Shown here: positions 6,656-6,706 of the stretch, piece after piece
How positions within the stretch are numbered: position 1 is the stretch's first letter
How the letters are laid out: each line of letters starts with the position of its first letter
Assembly: GCA_031284185.1 (NCBI GenBank)
Contig: JAITAJ010000187.1
Location: forward strand, 1 to 6,706
From: Accumulibacter sp.
GTDB taxonomy: Bacteria; Pseudomonadota; Gammaproteobacteria; Burkholderiales; Rhodocyclaceae
Direction of reading: 5' to 3'
Length of the DNA stretch: 6,706 nt
Program-made: the position numbers and the translations under genes
Notes under the pieces: model-generated
Seen by the model: the letters and a program-made list of their open reading frames with translations, nothing else
Told to the model about the DNA's origin: nothing
The model's database searches: none

Positions 6656-6706
6656 ATCAGAAGACAGGGGACAGAGGACAGAGGACAGCAGTTTGAGAAG
6701 ACAGAA
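6656..6706. repeat. Left arm of another heptad element, cut by the window end
   Basis: It begins with ATCAGAAGACAG, the same left boundary as the A elements, and continues through two or more CAGAGGA heptads. It then carries the 25-base arm motif at 6680-6704 in the locus-1 form (CAGCAGTTTGAGAAGACAG). Core and right arm, if present, lie beyond base 6706. Confidence 0.85.

Noticed and set aside
2174..6706. Retron, diversity-generating element or transposon carrying the repeats
   Set aside because: No reverse transcriptase, transposase or recombinase gene is present in the window; the repeats are non-autonomous at best.

Overview
The window reads as a chromosomal segment of a GC-rich betaproteobacterium. 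The evidence is the gene order dapA-bamC-MBL hydrolase, the protein sequence of each gene, and high-GC codon use. A Rhodocyclales- or Nitrosomonadales-type lineage is my guess from the gene order and is not proven here. All five genes are recognisable housekeeping or competence genes. No phage, transposase, integrase, reverse transcriptase or CRISPR array is visible.

Layout: positions 1-2173 form a rightward block, namely the 3' end of dapA (lysine/cell-wall precursor synthesis), bamC (outer-membrane assembly lipoprotein) and a WalJ/YycJ-like metallo-beta-lactamase-fold hydrolase. Gaps are 22 bp and 0 bp, so this looks like an operon. Facing it is comEC (4781 to 2391, minus strand), the inner-membrane DNA-uptake channel. 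Further right, also on the minus strand, is a complete transaldolase gene (6578 to 5592). The genes have ordinary roles and there is no obvious common pathway across the window.

The unusual content lies between the genes. Three intergenic sites (2174-2390, 4782-5345 and 6656 to the window end) carry one family of repeats. Its members have a purine-rich left arm of heptads (CAGARGA), and where a complete element is seen there is also a small central hairpin (AAAACC, a loop of the type nAGCGnTn, GGTTT) and a pyrimidine-rich right arm of complementary heptads (TCYTCTG type). One 25-base arm motif occurs six times in direct orientation and once inverted. Between the convergent MBL and comEC genes the element is a near-continuous inverted repeat of about 164-193 bp. 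Upstream of comEC there are three copies, two of them each followed by a second repeat, B (124 bp, 119/124 identical, containing a strong GC hairpin). The two A-B units differ in length by 35 bp, exactly five heptads, which points to repeat slippage after a tandem duplication.

These elements are best described as non-coding, palindromic, heptad-based dispersed repeats. Whether they are mobile (MITE/REP-like), act as transcription terminators or structured RNA, or are only slippage-prone filler cannot be settled from one window.
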